Assembly (NCBI GenBank): GCA_900315675.1
Contig: OMZY01000007.1
Coordinates: 62,001-126,000, forward strand
Direction of reading: 5' to 3'
DNA length: 64,000 nucleotides
From: an uncultured Eubacteriales bacterium
GTDB lineage: Bacteria; Bacillota; Clostridia; Christensenellales; Aristaeellaceae
Notes under the pieces: generated by a model
What the model was told of the DNA's origin: nothing
What the model saw: only the letters and a program-made list of their open reading frames with translations
The model's database searches: none
Shown: one piece after another, positions 6,564-14,123 of the stretch
Layout of the letters: every line of letters starts with the position of its first letter
Numbering within the stretch: the stretch's first letter is position 1
Position numbers and translations under genes: made by a program

Positions 6564-8552
6564 ATGAAGGATCAAAGATACGGGCGCCCTGGGAACCCGC
6601 AGCCTTCCTCTGCCCAGCCGCCGGCTGTCCGCCGCGGCGTCCCGCAGCAGGAGGCGCAGTGGTATCAGCCCGCCCAGTCACAGGAGCAGCTGTCCTGGTA
6701 TATCCGGCAACAGCAGCAGAATCCGCGGGCGCAGCAGCCGCAGCAACAAGCACAGCAGCCCCCGCAGGGATACTATCCCCCGCAGCAGAACGCTCCGGGC
6801 CGCCGCGTTCCGCAGGAGCCGCCCCGGCAGGGTTATTACCCTCCGCAGCAGCAGCCGGCGCAGCACGGCTATCAGGCTCCCCAAACACAGCAGCAGCCCC
6901 CGCAGGGGTATTATGCTCCCCGGCACCAGCAGCGGCCGATGCAGCAGCAACCGCAGCAGCAGGGATATTACCCCCCGCAGCAGCCACAGCAGCCCGCCCG
7001 GGGATATACGCCCGGCCGGGCGCCCGGAGCTCCCCGCGTGCAGCCGAAACCCCAGCAGCCTCCTTTCAACCTGAAGAAGTTTATTCCCGCCCTGATTCTG
7101 CTGGTGCTGATCATCGTCGCCGGCGCCCTGGGCGTCAGCGGCATCAACGCCTCCAGAGAGCGGGCCGCCCGGGAACAGACAGCCCGGGAGCAGGCCGCCG
7201 TACAGCAGCAACAGGCGGACGCCGTCCGGCAGAAGGTGGAGTCCTACCGCGACCGGTTCTGCCCCGGCGTCTATGTAAACGGCATTGACCTGGGCGGCAA
7301 AACCTATGAAGAGGCAAAGACCGCCGTCGAAGCCGGCATCCAGGCGCAGCACGCCGACTGGAAGGTCACCCTGACCTACGGTGAAAACCATGCCGACATC
7401 ACCGCGGCGGACCTGAACTTCACCGTGGACGTGACAGGCGTGCTGAACGAAGCCATGCAGCAGGGCCACACCGGCAGCGACGAGCAGCGGTATGCCGATA
7501 TGCTGCAGCTGGAGCAAACCCCTTACCGGGCCTCCACAGCCAGGCCCACCGGCAGCACGCAGAAAATTGACGATCTGCTGGCTGCCATCAAAAACAGCAT
7601 TGACCGGCCGGCCCAGGATGCGTATGCCACCCCGGATCCGGAGAACATCAACGCGCCTTTCCAGTTCTTCGACGAGGTGTACGGGCTGACCCTGGATACC
7701 GAGCCCATCCGGAAATGGATCTTTGAAAAACTTTCCACCATGGAAAACGGCACCTATGCCATCACGCCTGCCCAGGTGGAGCCCTCGATCCGCAAGGCGG
7801 ATCTGATGCACAGGTATACCCTGCGCGCCTCCGCCTGGACGGAAATCCATACCAGCTCCACCGAGGACCGGAACAACAATATCTGCCATGCCCTGCATGA
7901 CTTTGTCAACGGCTACAAGCTGGCCCCCGGTGAAACCTTCAGCTTCAACAGCGTAGTCGGTTACCGGACCGCGGAGCGGGGCTTCTTCCCCGCCCAGGAA
8001 ATTGTATACGGAAACTATGTGGAGGGCTACGGCGGCGGCGTCTGCCAGGCCAGCACCACCATCTACCAGGCCGCCCTGTGCGCCGGGCTCCAGATTGTGG
8101 AGCGGCGGCCCCATTCCGAAAAGGTCAAATATACGGAACTGGGCCTGGACGCCACGGTCTACCTGGAAAAAGGCTCCAAGCACAACAAGGATTTCCGGTT
8201 TAAAAACAACACGGACGGAGACATCTACATCTTCGCCACCGTGGAAAAGGATCCGGCCAAGAAAGGCAAAAAGTACCTGCGGACACGGGTGGATATCTAC
8301 GGCCCGTATATGGGCGACGTCCACTATGAGCTGAAGTCCAATATCGTGGAAACCATTGACCCCGGCGTGGAGATCAAAAAGGACCGGAAGCATGAGTACA
8401 CCTCCTATCCCGGCGAGCAGTACCTGTATTCCGAAGGCCGGGAAGGCTACAAGGTGGAAGTATACCGAGTGAACACCGTCAACGGGCAGTCAGAATACCT
8501 GTATACGGATACTTACGAACCGAAGAAGGCGGTGTACTACGAAGGCGTGTGA
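6564..8552 (+). CDS. VanW family protein with Q/P/Y-rich cytoplasmic tail
   Basis: The 662-residue protein begins with about 165 residues of low-complexity sequence rich in Gln, Pro and Tyr, with repeated GYYPPQQ-type motifs. Then come one transmembrane helix (KFIPALILLVLIIVAGALG), a short coiled coil rich in RE/QQ, a PG_binding_4-like domain (CPGVYVNGIDLGGKTYEEA) and a VanW domain (APGETFSFNSVVGYRTAERG, GGGVCQASTTIY). The C-terminus resembles a G5-like strand segment. VanW/YoaR proteins are surface proteins thought to act on or bind peptidoglycan. AGGAGG lies 7 nt before this ATG. The gene ends in a palindrome that includes its stop codon. Confidence 0.9.
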   Translation: MKDQRYGRPGNPQPSSAQPPAVRRGVPQQEAQWYQPAQSQEQLSWYIRQQQQNPRAQQPQQQAQQPPQGYYPPQQNAPGRRVPQEPPRQGYYPPQQQPAQHGYQAPQTQQQPPQGYYAPRHQQRPMQQQPQQQGYYPPQQPQQPARGYTPGRAPGAPRVQPKPQQPPFNLKKFIPALILLVLIIVAGALGVSGINASRERAAREQTAREQAAVQQQQADAVRQKVESYRDRFCPGVYVNGIDLGGKTYEEAKTAVEAGIQAQHADWKVTLTYGENHADITAADLNFTVDVTGVLNEAMQQGHTGSDEQRYADMLQLEQTPYRASTARPTGSTQKIDDLLAAIKNSIDRPAQDAYATPDPENINAPFQFFDEVYGLTLDTEPIRKWIFEKLSTMENGTYAITPAQVEPSIRKADLMHRYTLRASAWTEIHTSSTEDRNNNICHALHDFVNGYKLAPGETFSFNSVVGYRTAERGFFPAQEIVYGNYVEGYGGGVCQASTTIYQAALCAGLQIVERRPHSEKVKYTELGLDATVYLEKGSKHNKDFRFKNNTDGDIYIFATVEKDPAKKGKKYLRTRVDIYGPYMGDVHYELKSNIVETIDPGVEIKKDRKHEYTSYPGEQYLYSEGREGYKVEVYRVNTVNGQSEYLYTDTYEPKKAVYYEGV

Positions 8553-8571
8553 GCAAGCTCACACGCCTTCG
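8540..8571 (+). terminator. Stop-codon palindrome after the VanW gene
   Basis: A 14-15 bp perfect stem (8540-8553/8558-8571) with a tiny loop contains the last codons and the TGA at 8550-8552. It is followed by an AATGAAAAATGAAG-type tract (8575-8608) rather than a T run. Confidence 0.7.
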
Positions 8572-8809
8572 TTTCAATGAAGAATGAAAAATGAAAAATG
8601 AAGAATGAGTTTGTCTGTATCCTATATGCCAAGCCGCGCACCAGCATGTTATTCCGTTTAAAAGTACTTCCGGCTGTGCGGAAAAGTTCACAAGAAACAT
8701 CAATACTGCCGGTAGGATCCATGGTATACTTTTTTCTACGGATTGTGAGTTCCGGTTTGGTATCCGGGAAAGTATAATGATTCAAAAGCGTTTCGGAGGA
8801 AACCAGAGC
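8553..8809. other. Intergenic region with ATGAA-rich tract and promoter
   Basis: After the palindrome, a degenerate tract of ATGAA/GAATGA units fills 8575-8608. Further on, TATAAT at 8773-8778 with a weak TTCCGG 17 bp upstream (8750-8755) is a plausible promoter for the metallo-hydrolase. No gene is seen here. Confidence 0.5.
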
Positions 8810-9715
8810 ATGGATAAGAAAATTCCGTACTACAAGGCTGAGGAAATCGCCGAAAAGAGCTGGATGATCACCAACGCGTTCGTGGAAAGTTCCTACGCCA
8901 TCTGCTATCTGGTGGAGGGCGGGGACTATGCCCTGCTCATTGATTCCATCCTCGGCATGGGCAACCTGAAGGCCTTCTGCGAAACCCTGACGGACAAGCC
9001 CATCCTGCTGGCCAACACCCACAGCCATTCCGACCACGTGGGCGGTAACTTCCACTTTGACCACTGCTTTATGCCGGACCGGGATATCCGTTCCTTCCAG
9101 GACAGCATCGGCATCAAAAAGGAGCAGGTCGTTGAGATGGCAAAAGAGATGGCCCTGCCTGAATACAAGGACCTGATTGAGGCGGATGACAACTTCGCCG
9201 ACTGGAACCCCATCAAGGTATACCCCATCCGGGACGGGGATGTTTTTGACCTGGGCGGCCGGGAGATCGAAGTGGTGGACGTGGGCGGACATACTGAAGG
9301 CGAAATCGTGCTCATCGATCACAAATCCCGCATCGCCTACGCCGGCGACGCCTGCAACGGCAACACCCTGCTGGAATTCCCGAATTCCCTGCCCATTATC
9401 TCCTACCTGCGGAACCTGCTGCACCTGAAGGAGCACCAGAAGGAGTTTGACAAAATGTACGGCGGCCACGAGATCTTCGATCCCTCCATTGTGGATGAAG
9501 CCATCGAAACCGTGGCAAAGGTAGTAGCCGGCACAGACGACAAATGTGAGCGGCCCGGCATCATGGGCGGTACTGTCTTCTATGCAGCTGAAAAAGTGAA
9601 GGACGGTTATGCCCGGGTGGACGGCAAGCACTTCAACATGAGCTACCGTCCTGATAAAGTGACTGCCCCGGATGAAACCAGGCAGGTCATCAAACTTCCG
9701 GAGAAGAAAGACTAA
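8810..9715 (+). CDS. MBL-fold metallo-hydrolase
   Basis: The 301-residue protein carries the metallo-beta-lactamase signature NTHSHSDHVGG (residues about 69-79), then GGHTEGEIVLID and a DHKSRIAYAGDACNG aspartate ligand, all expected for a two-metal hydrolase. Family members hydrolyse thioesters, lactones, phosphodiesters or beta-lactams; nothing here selects among them. The ATG at 8810 has CGGAGG 10 nt upstream; the frame opens 33 nt earlier without a ribosome site. It is monocistronic. Confidence 0.9.
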   Translation: MDKKIPYYKAEEIAEKSWMITNAFVESSYAICYLVEGGDYALLIDSILGMGNLKAFCETLTDKPILLANTHSHSDHVGGNFHFDHCFMPDRDIRSFQDSIGIKKEQVVEMAKEMALPEYKDLIEADDNFADWNPIKVYPIRDGDVFDLGGREIEVVDVGGHTEGEIVLIDHKSRIAYAGDACNGNTLLEFPNSLPIISYLRNLLHLKEHQKEFDKMYGGHEIFDPSIVDEAIETVAKVVAGTDDKCERPGIMGGTVFYAAEKVKDGYARVDGKHFNMSYRPDKVTAPDETRQVIKLPEKKD

Positions 9716-9841
9716 ACCGTTCCCCGACAATTACGCATACATATTTTGCATGAATCATCCTGTTTTTCCTCCATATTCCCGTGTAAGCTGTAAGTGTACC
9801 GGGAATCAGCCCGGCATGAACAGAAAAGGAGGAACTGAACC

Positions 9842-9994
9842 ATGTATGAGTATGCTGTGAGGACCAGCCTAGTCAGAGATTCCGAAGGAATCATGAATGA
9901 AATGGCGGCTGACGGATGGCGCGTTGCCGCTGTCTGCGTCAACCAGGCCATGGGCTTCGGCCTGGTCATCACCTTTGAACGGAAAGTAGGCTGA
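9842..9994 (+). CDS. Small DUF4177-like protein (50 aa)
   Basis: A 50-residue ORF starts 9-10 nt after a strong AAAAGGAGG. The pattern MYEYAVRTSL...MNEMAADGWRVAAV...GFGLVITFERK (a strand, a helix with WRV, then an amphipathic strand) matches the short DUF4177 family of unknown function. It is followed after 20 bp by another small gene, so the two probably form one transcript ending at the terminator at 10227. Confidence 0.75.
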   Translation: MYEYAVRTSLVRDSEGIMNEMAADGWRVAAVCVNQAMGFGLVITFERKVG

Positions 9995-10014
9995 AAACAA
10001 AAAGGAGACTGCCC

Positions 10015-10191
10015 ATGGACAGAAGCAATGCTCTGATCTCATTGATTATCGGAATCATCGGGCTTGCAGGTCTCATCCTCGTGATTATTTTTGAGCCCGC
10101 CAGGTCCTGGATCTTCTATGTTTCCCTTGCGGTATGCTGCATTTGCGCCATCATCAATGCTGTACGCATTCTTGGGAAGAACAAACAATAA
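10015..10191 (+). CDS. Small two-helix membrane protein (58 aa)
   Basis: The 58-residue ORF has a good AAAAAGGAG site 7-8 nt before the ATG. It is almost entirely two transmembrane helices (residues 7-27 and 32-51) with a short basic tail. Function unknown. It lies directly behind the DUF4177-like gene and before a strong terminator, which supports expression. Confidence 0.7.
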   Translation: MDRSNALISLIIGIIGLAGLILVIIFEPARSWIFYVSLAVCCICAIINAVRILGKNKQ

Positions 10192-10226
10192 AAAAGCCGG
10201 TCAACAGATCCGGCCTTATGGAAAGA

Positions 10227-10258
10227 GACTGCCGCGTTTTCCCGCGGCAGTCTTTTTT
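10227..10258. terminator. Bidirectional terminator
   Basis: A GACTGCCGCG/CGCGGCAGTC stem with a 6-nt loop is followed by TTTTTT. It serves the small-gene operon on the plus strand and the deformylase-like gene converging from the right. Confidence 0.85.
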
Positions 10259-10265
10259 GATTTGT

Positions 10266-10676
10266 TCAGATCAGGATTCCGTCACAATGATCCAGTTCAT
10301 GCTGGACAGTCTGGGCGGCAAACCCGGACAGGGTGCCGGTGCGTTTGTTCATGTCCATGTCCTGCCAGGTGACAGTAATGCTCCGGTACCTTTTCGTCTT
10401 CCGGACGCCTTCCAGCGACAGGCAGCCTTCCTCTGTTTCATACTCCCCGTCTTTATTGATGATCTGCGGATTCAGCATCACCATGATTAGCGGTCCGTTG
10501 CAGAAAGCAATGATCCGCTTCCGCTTTCCGATCATATTCGCCGCCAGTCCCACACAGCGGTCCGCGTTGGCCCGCAGCGTATCCACCAGGTCTTCCGCGA
10601 TTGGCAAGTCCGCGGAGGTTGCCGCCAGGGACTTGCGCCGCAGAAAGATCGGATCGTGAATAATCTCCCTTACCAT
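10266..10676 (-). CDS. Peptide deformylase-like protein
   Basis: The 136-residue protein has the deformylase motifs EGCLSL (metal Cys) and QHELDH (two metal His and the catalytic Glu). Motif 1, normally GxGxAAxQ, reads CVGLAANM: the conserved glutamine that stabilises the oxyanion is replaced by methionine. This short variant is seen in other clostridia. It may remove formyl from nascent N-termini or have a changed role; the canonical def gene is presumably elsewhere. AAGGAGG lies 7-8 nt before the ATG. Confidence 0.88.
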   Translation of the reverse strand: MVREIIHDPIFLRRKSLAATSADLPIAEDLVDTLRANADRCVGLAANMIGKRKRIIAFCNGPLIMVMLNPQIINKDGEYETEEGCLSLEGVRKTKRYRSITVTWQDMDMNKRTGTLSGFAAQTVQHELDHCDGILI

Positions 10677-10730
10677 GTCTCTTCCTCCTTATGCAATCCT
10701 TTGCAGCCTATACAGTATAGGAAAAAAAAC

Positions 10731-10823
10731 GTTTCGTTTCAAGCGACTTTGTCGCAAAACAACGAAACAGATTGCAGATTAATCACATCAGGGTGCCGGG
10801 ACAGCGTCCCTGCACCCTGATCT
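10731..10823. repeat. Two compound hairpins between genes
   Basis: At 10731-10768 an outer GTTTCGTT/AACGAAAC stem encloses an inner GCGAC/GTCGC hairpin. At about 10787-10822 ATCAGGGTGC pairs with GCACCCTGAT, with an inner GGGAC/GTCCC stem. The second is the likely terminator of the hydrolase gene on the minus strand. The first sits in the deformylase leader region and could be regulatory. Confidence 0.55.
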
Positions 10824-10878
10824 TTCCTATTCACTTAACCGCAGGCGGACAAATCCTGAATACCGTTTGCTGTCGCCC

Positions 10879-11448
10879 TTATCTTTCTTCTCCCGCCGCG
10901 AAATACCGCACCAGCCGCATGATCTTTCCCAGCTCCCGGATGTCCCTCCCCACATGCCCGGTTTCCAGGGAATGATTGGCATCCGGACTTTCATACAGCG
11001 GAATGCCCAGCCGGCGGCAGTGGTTCCGGATGGTGTCCGTATCCGCCCAGGAGTCCGCCGTGCCGTGGAAGGCAATGGCTTTCGTACTGACATAGGAAAA
11101 AGTATCCTCCACCGGCGTAAAGAGCACCTGGCGGCAGTCGATGCCATGGGCTTTCGCGTAAGCCGGGCCGACCACCGTTCCGACGCTCTTGCCGACAAAA
11201 AGGATATCGTCATACCTGCTCCACCGGATCTTTTTCAGCATGGCCTCCGCCTGTTCGGCAGCCATTGCCACACACTGTTCCTGTTTCACGGTGTTGCCCT
11301 TTACCCCGGCCGGAAAACCGGAATAGGGGACACAGACCACTTCCCAGCCCATCTTCTGCAGAAGATTCCGGCTGTAATAAAGCAGCGGTTTGTCACAGGT
11401 ATAACCAATTCCCGGGAAAAGGCATGCCAGTTTTTTCTTCGCTTTCAT
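10879..11448 (-). CDS. Alpha/beta hydrolase family protein
   Basis: The 189-residue protein shows an alpha/beta-hydrolase layout: oxyanion region LFPGIGYTCDKPLLYY, nucleophile elbow GKSVGT, an acid in FHGTADSWAD and the catalytic histidine in DANHSLET. It probably acts on an ester or similar bond in the cytoplasm (no signal peptide). The ribosome site AAGGA is about 12 nt from the ATG and weak. It is monocistronic. Confidence 0.82.
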   Translation of the reverse strand: MKAKKKLACLFPGIGYTCDKPLLYYSRNLLQKMGWEVVCVPYSGFPAGVKGNTVKQEQCVAMAAEQAEAMLKKIRWSRYDDILFVGKSVGTVVGPAYAKAHGIDCRQVLFTPVEDTFSYVSTKAIAFHGTADSWADTDTIRNHCRRLGIPLYESPDANHSLETGHVGRDIRELGKIMRLVRYFAAGEER

Positions 11449-11633
11449 CTTTCCGGATCCTTTATTTCTTTTTCTGTTTCCGCGCTCCCTCGCGCTTCCG
11501 GTGGTTATATTCCCGCCCCGCGGGTTTTCGTGCTCCAGGGTTTCCTGCCTGATGTCCGTACTTTTTCTCTGGCTTAAGTATATGAAATATGTTCGTACAC
11601 TTCAAGGAACTTGGTCACACAAACAGGAAAAAA

Positions 11634-11667
11634 ACAAAAAACGCCTTTTGAAAAGCGTTTTTTGTCC
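11634..11667. terminator. Bidirectional terminator with A/T flanks
   Basis: A near-perfect palindrome with AAAAAACGC/GCGTTTTTT arms and an inner CTTTT/AAAAG pairing. On the minus strand it follows the 50-codon ORF at 11703-11855. Confidence 0.8.
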
Positions 11668-11702
11668 CTTATTGATTTCGTTTTCTCAGCCAGGGACTCC
11701 GT

Positions 11703-11855
11703 TTATCCTGCTTTCCGCCCCCGCTGTACGATCCTTTCCGGCCCTTTTTCCGCTCCGCCCTTTGCCCGTCCGGCCCGGATCTCCCGCACGAAGCGGGCCC
11801 CCAGCAGGGTGAAAAACACCACATCCAGCACAGCAGCGGCAGCATACAGAAACAC
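11703..11855 (-). CDS. Possible small membrane protein (50 aa, GTG start)
   Basis: A 50-residue ORF begins at GTG with GGAAGG 7 nt upstream. It encodes one N-terminal transmembrane helix (LYAAAAVLDVVFFTLLGA) and a strongly basic tail. It is followed within 40 bp by a strong terminator, which argues that it is a real gene. No family is recognised. Confidence 0.5.
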   Translation of the reverse strand: MFLYAAAAVLDVVFFTLLGARFVREIRAGRAKGGAEKGPERIVQRGRKAG

Positions 11856-12236
11856 GATCAATCCTTCCTTTCCCGGTCAGCTCTTTGATGGTTAAAGCAT
11901 AGCGCGGAAAACGGATACAAAACAGCGCGGAAGCGGAAATATACCTGCTGTTATTGCTCCGGATGCAGCCGGTTTGCTGTGCCTTTTTCCTCTTTCCGTC
12001 ATGCTGCCCGCAGCGGGTGTTTACATCCGCCGGTGTAATCCTCCCCCTGTTTTTCGAAGCCCGGAAGCGTTGATTTTCCTCACTTCTCCATTTCCGTTCC
12101 AGGCGATTCCATCCGCGGATGTAATCATGCCGGACACTTTCTGTATGTTCTTCGGCTGTTTTTTTCTCCGGGAAAATGCCACAAAAACGATTCAGGCGCG
12201 TTTATATAATGTGTAAGCTTTGAAAGGAGTTCTCCC
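11856..12236. other. Intergenic region upstream of the DUF7010-like gene
   Basis: The 380 bp hold no convincing gene. A TATAAT at 12205-12210 with no good -35, followed by AAAGGAG at 12222-12228, serves the next gene. The short inverted repeat GCTGC/GCAGC near 12001-12015 is the only other structure seen. Confidence 0.45.
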
Positions 12237-12797
12237 ATGGAATCATATGAACTGAACGCCTGTGTTGACAGGCTGAACCGGCTGAAAAAGGATGTGCAGT
12301 ATCGCCAGAAAAAAGGCCTGCCCTTCATCCTCGCTTCCGTGATCATCTGGGCGCTGATCCTGCTGAGCCGGATTGCGGCCGCGGACCTGCGGACCGCAAA
12401 CCTGATGACTTTCATTTGCTGCTGCCTGCTGATCCCGCTGGCCACCCTCTTCTCCAAACTGCTGAAAGCGGACATTTTCCGGAAAACCGGCAACCCGCTC
12501 AACGGCCTGGTCGTTCTTGCCACGCTGAACCAGCTGCTGTATCTCCTGATCGCCATGTGGGCCTTTGACCGGCGGCCGGACGCCATGCTCATGATCTACG
12601 CCATGATCTTCGGGGCGCACCTGCTGCCTTACAGCTGGGTCTATGACAGCAAGGCCTATCTCATTCTCTCCGTCATCGAAACCGTCGGTGCATTGGTCAT
12701 CATCCACCTTCTGGACAGCCTGGCCACCGCGGCTTTCATTCTCTGCGGGGAGATTGTGCTCAGCGTGCTGCTTTATAAGGAATGCAAAGCGTTTTAA
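12237..12797 (+). CDS. DUF7010-like integral membrane protein
   Basis: The 186-residue protein opens with an amphipathic helix and the phrase RQKKGLPFILASVIIWALIL, then about five transmembrane helices. This opening is characteristic of a family of small Firmicutes membrane proteins (DUF7010) of unknown function. AAAGGAG is 8 nt before the ATG. It is monocistronic, ending at the terminator at 12805. Confidence 0.75.
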   Translation: MESYELNACVDRLNRLKKDVQYRQKKGLPFILASVIIWALILLSRIAAADLRTANLMTFICCCLLIPLATLFSKLLKADIFRKTGNPLNGLVVLATLNQLLYLLIAMWAFDRRPDAMLMIYAMIFGAHLLPYSWVYDSKAYLILSVIETVGALVIIHLLDSLATAAFILCGEIVLSVLLYKECKAF

Positions 12798-12804
12798 AGC
12801 AAAA

Positions 12805-12840
12805 AACACCGCCCTTTTCTGCCGGAAAAGGGCGGTTGTT
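12805..12840 (+). terminator. Intrinsic terminator
   Basis: An ACCGCCCTTTT/AAAAGGGCGGT stem with a 7-nt loop follows the DUF7010-like gene and precedes TTGTTAT. Confidence 0.8.
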
Positions 12841-12910
12841 ATGGGGGGTTGGGAGGCTTTCTCCCTACTGTTTGCACGGGGGATTGTAGCAAAAAATCCG
12901 ATCAGATTCA

Positions 12911-12923
12911 GTGATTTTGTCAC
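12911..12923. promoter_or_regulatory. GTGA-N5-TCAC palindrome
   Basis: The 13-bp inverted repeat GTGATTTTGTCAC lies just beyond the 3' end of the Crp/Fnr gene. A related TGTGA-N5-TCACA element lies at 14062-14076. The half-sites resemble Crp/Fnr-family recognition (TGTGA), though with a 5-bp rather than 6-bp gap. Confidence 0.35.
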
Positions 12924-12932
12924 ATACATTTT

Positions 12933-13598
12933 TTATTTTTTTGCGATTTTTTCCAGCTTCGCCAGATCCTTCAGGACAACGGTTCCCCGGCGGTTTTCGA
13001 TCATGCCTTCACCGGCAAAGCGCTTCAGCATCCTGCCCACGGTTTCCCGGACGGAATTGACCTGACGGGCCAGCTCCTCCTGGGTCATGCGGATTTCACG
13101 GCTGCCCGTATTCCGGTAGGTCTGGATCAGGTAGTTTGCCAGCCGCTTATCCAGCCTGGAAAAGAGGGTCTGTTCTATGGCCGCCACCACCTGGGAAAAG
13201 CGCCGGGTTGCCAGTTCATAGGCAAAGCAGCGCACCTGGGTATTCTTCTCGCAGAATTCACCGAAAAGTTCCACGGGAACAATCAGGATGCTGGCGGGCT
13301 GTTCAACCACCATATAGGATTCAAAACTGATCTGAGCCAGGACGCTGGCGGCGGAAATGATGCAGTTATCCTCCTCCCCCAGGCGGAACAGGGTCACTTC
13401 CCGGCCTTCGTCCGAAAGCAAATACGCCCTGGAAGCCCCGCTGAGCAGGTGGATCATGCCCACGCTTTCCACATCCGGACCGAAAAGCAGCTCTCCCGGT
13501 TTATAACGCCGGATGTAGGCAGCCTCCGCCGCCTGCTGTTTTTCACGCTCCGTCAGATCCTTCCAGTACGGAAGCTTTTCCAGCGTCTCTGTTTTCAT
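12933..13598 (-). CDS. Crp/Fnr family transcriptional regulator
   Basis: The 221-residue protein has an N-terminal cyclic-nucleotide-binding-type beta-roll (about residues 20-130), a dimerisation helix, and a C-terminal winged helix with MTQEELARQVNSVRETVGRM, the HTH_Crp recognition helix. There is no N-terminal cysteine cluster, so it is not a classical oxygen-sensing Fnr; effector unknown. GGAGG lies 8-9 nt before the ATG. It is divergent from the 85-codon gene at 13730. Confidence 0.92.
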   Translation of the reverse strand: MKTETLEKLPYWKDLTEREKQQAAEAAYIRRYKPGELLFGPDVESVGMIHLLSGASRAYLLSDEGREVTLFRLGEEDNCIISAASVLAQISFESYMVVEQPASILIVPVELFGEFCEKNTQVRCFAYELATRRFSQVVAAIEQTLFSRLDKRLANYLIQTYRNTGSREIRMTQEELARQVNSVRETVGRMLKRFAGEGMIENRRGTVVLKDLAKLEKIAKK

Positions 13599-13729
13599 CG
13601 GATGATCCCTCCTGTCAGATTCCCGGGAAATATTCCCGTCGCTGTTTTTTTGTTTTTCTATTGTTTTTCAGCCGGTTTTGTGTCACAATCTGTTCTCGTG
13701 AGTGTTTATATATACAGAGGGGTGATTCC

Positions 13730-13987
13730 ATGCGCATTGATATGTTCGGCTTTCCGGTCCAGCCGGTTTTCTCCCGGAAGCCTTTAAAAAATGAGATTCC
13801 CGCCACTTTCCGCCGCGGCAGCAAGGCTGAAGACAGGGCAGAGAAACTGGCGACGCTGTCCCGGCGCTGCGACGGTCAGCCCTTTTCGGACGAGGAAACG
13901 GCGGAAAGCGCCGCACGGGTCTGGAAGCGTTTTATCCGCGAAGTAGGATGGGAAAAAGACGAAGAGAACGACGAAAAGGAGAAATAA
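13730..13987 (+). CDS. Hypothetical protein (85 aa)
   Basis: This 85-residue charged protein has MRIDMFGFPVQPVFSRKP at its start and a lysine/glutamate-rich end, and no family is recognised. GAGGGG lies 7 nt before the ATG at 13730. It is divergent from the Crp/Fnr gene with a 131-bp shared upstream region, so it may be a target of that regulator. A 6-bp inverted repeat (GGAGAA/TTCTCC) brackets its stop codon. Confidence 0.7.
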   Translation: MRIDMFGFPVQPVFSRKPLKNEIPATFRRGSKAEDRAEKLATLSRRCDGQPFSDEETAESAARVWKRFIREVGWEKDEENDEKEK

Positions 13988-14061
13988 ATTCTCCCGCGTT
14001 CCTGACTATATCCATTATTTGCCAAATCAAGTATAGCATTTTTCAGACAAATTGACAATCA

Positions 14062-14076
14062 TGTGACCTGGTCACA
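14062..14076. promoter_or_regulatory. TGTGA-N5-TCACA palindrome
   Basis: A perfect 15-bp inverted repeat TGTGACCTGGTCACA lies between the 85-codon gene and the flotillin terminator, resembling a Crp-type site with a 5-bp centre. Confidence 0.4.
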
Positions 14077-14081
14077 AAAAA

Positions 14082-14105
14082 CCGGCCGGCATTTCTGCCG
14101 GCCGG
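14082..14105 (-). terminator. Intrinsic terminator of the flotillin gene
   Basis: A 10-bp CCGGCCGGCA/TGCCGGCCGG stem, loop of 4, is followed on the minus strand by TTTTTTG. Confidence 0.9.
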
Positions 14106-14123
14106 CGCTGTTTTTCACAGCGT

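Noticed and set aside
6678-8393. A 571-codon minus-strand frame across the VanW gene
   Set aside because: It mirrors the coding strand of a recognised VanW protein, has leucine/glycine-rich low-complexity sequence and no ribosome site.
9770-9800. TGTAAG repeats near 9783 as a WalR-type box
   Set aside because: The half-sites are 7 bp apart rather than 11, so they do not fit the consensus.
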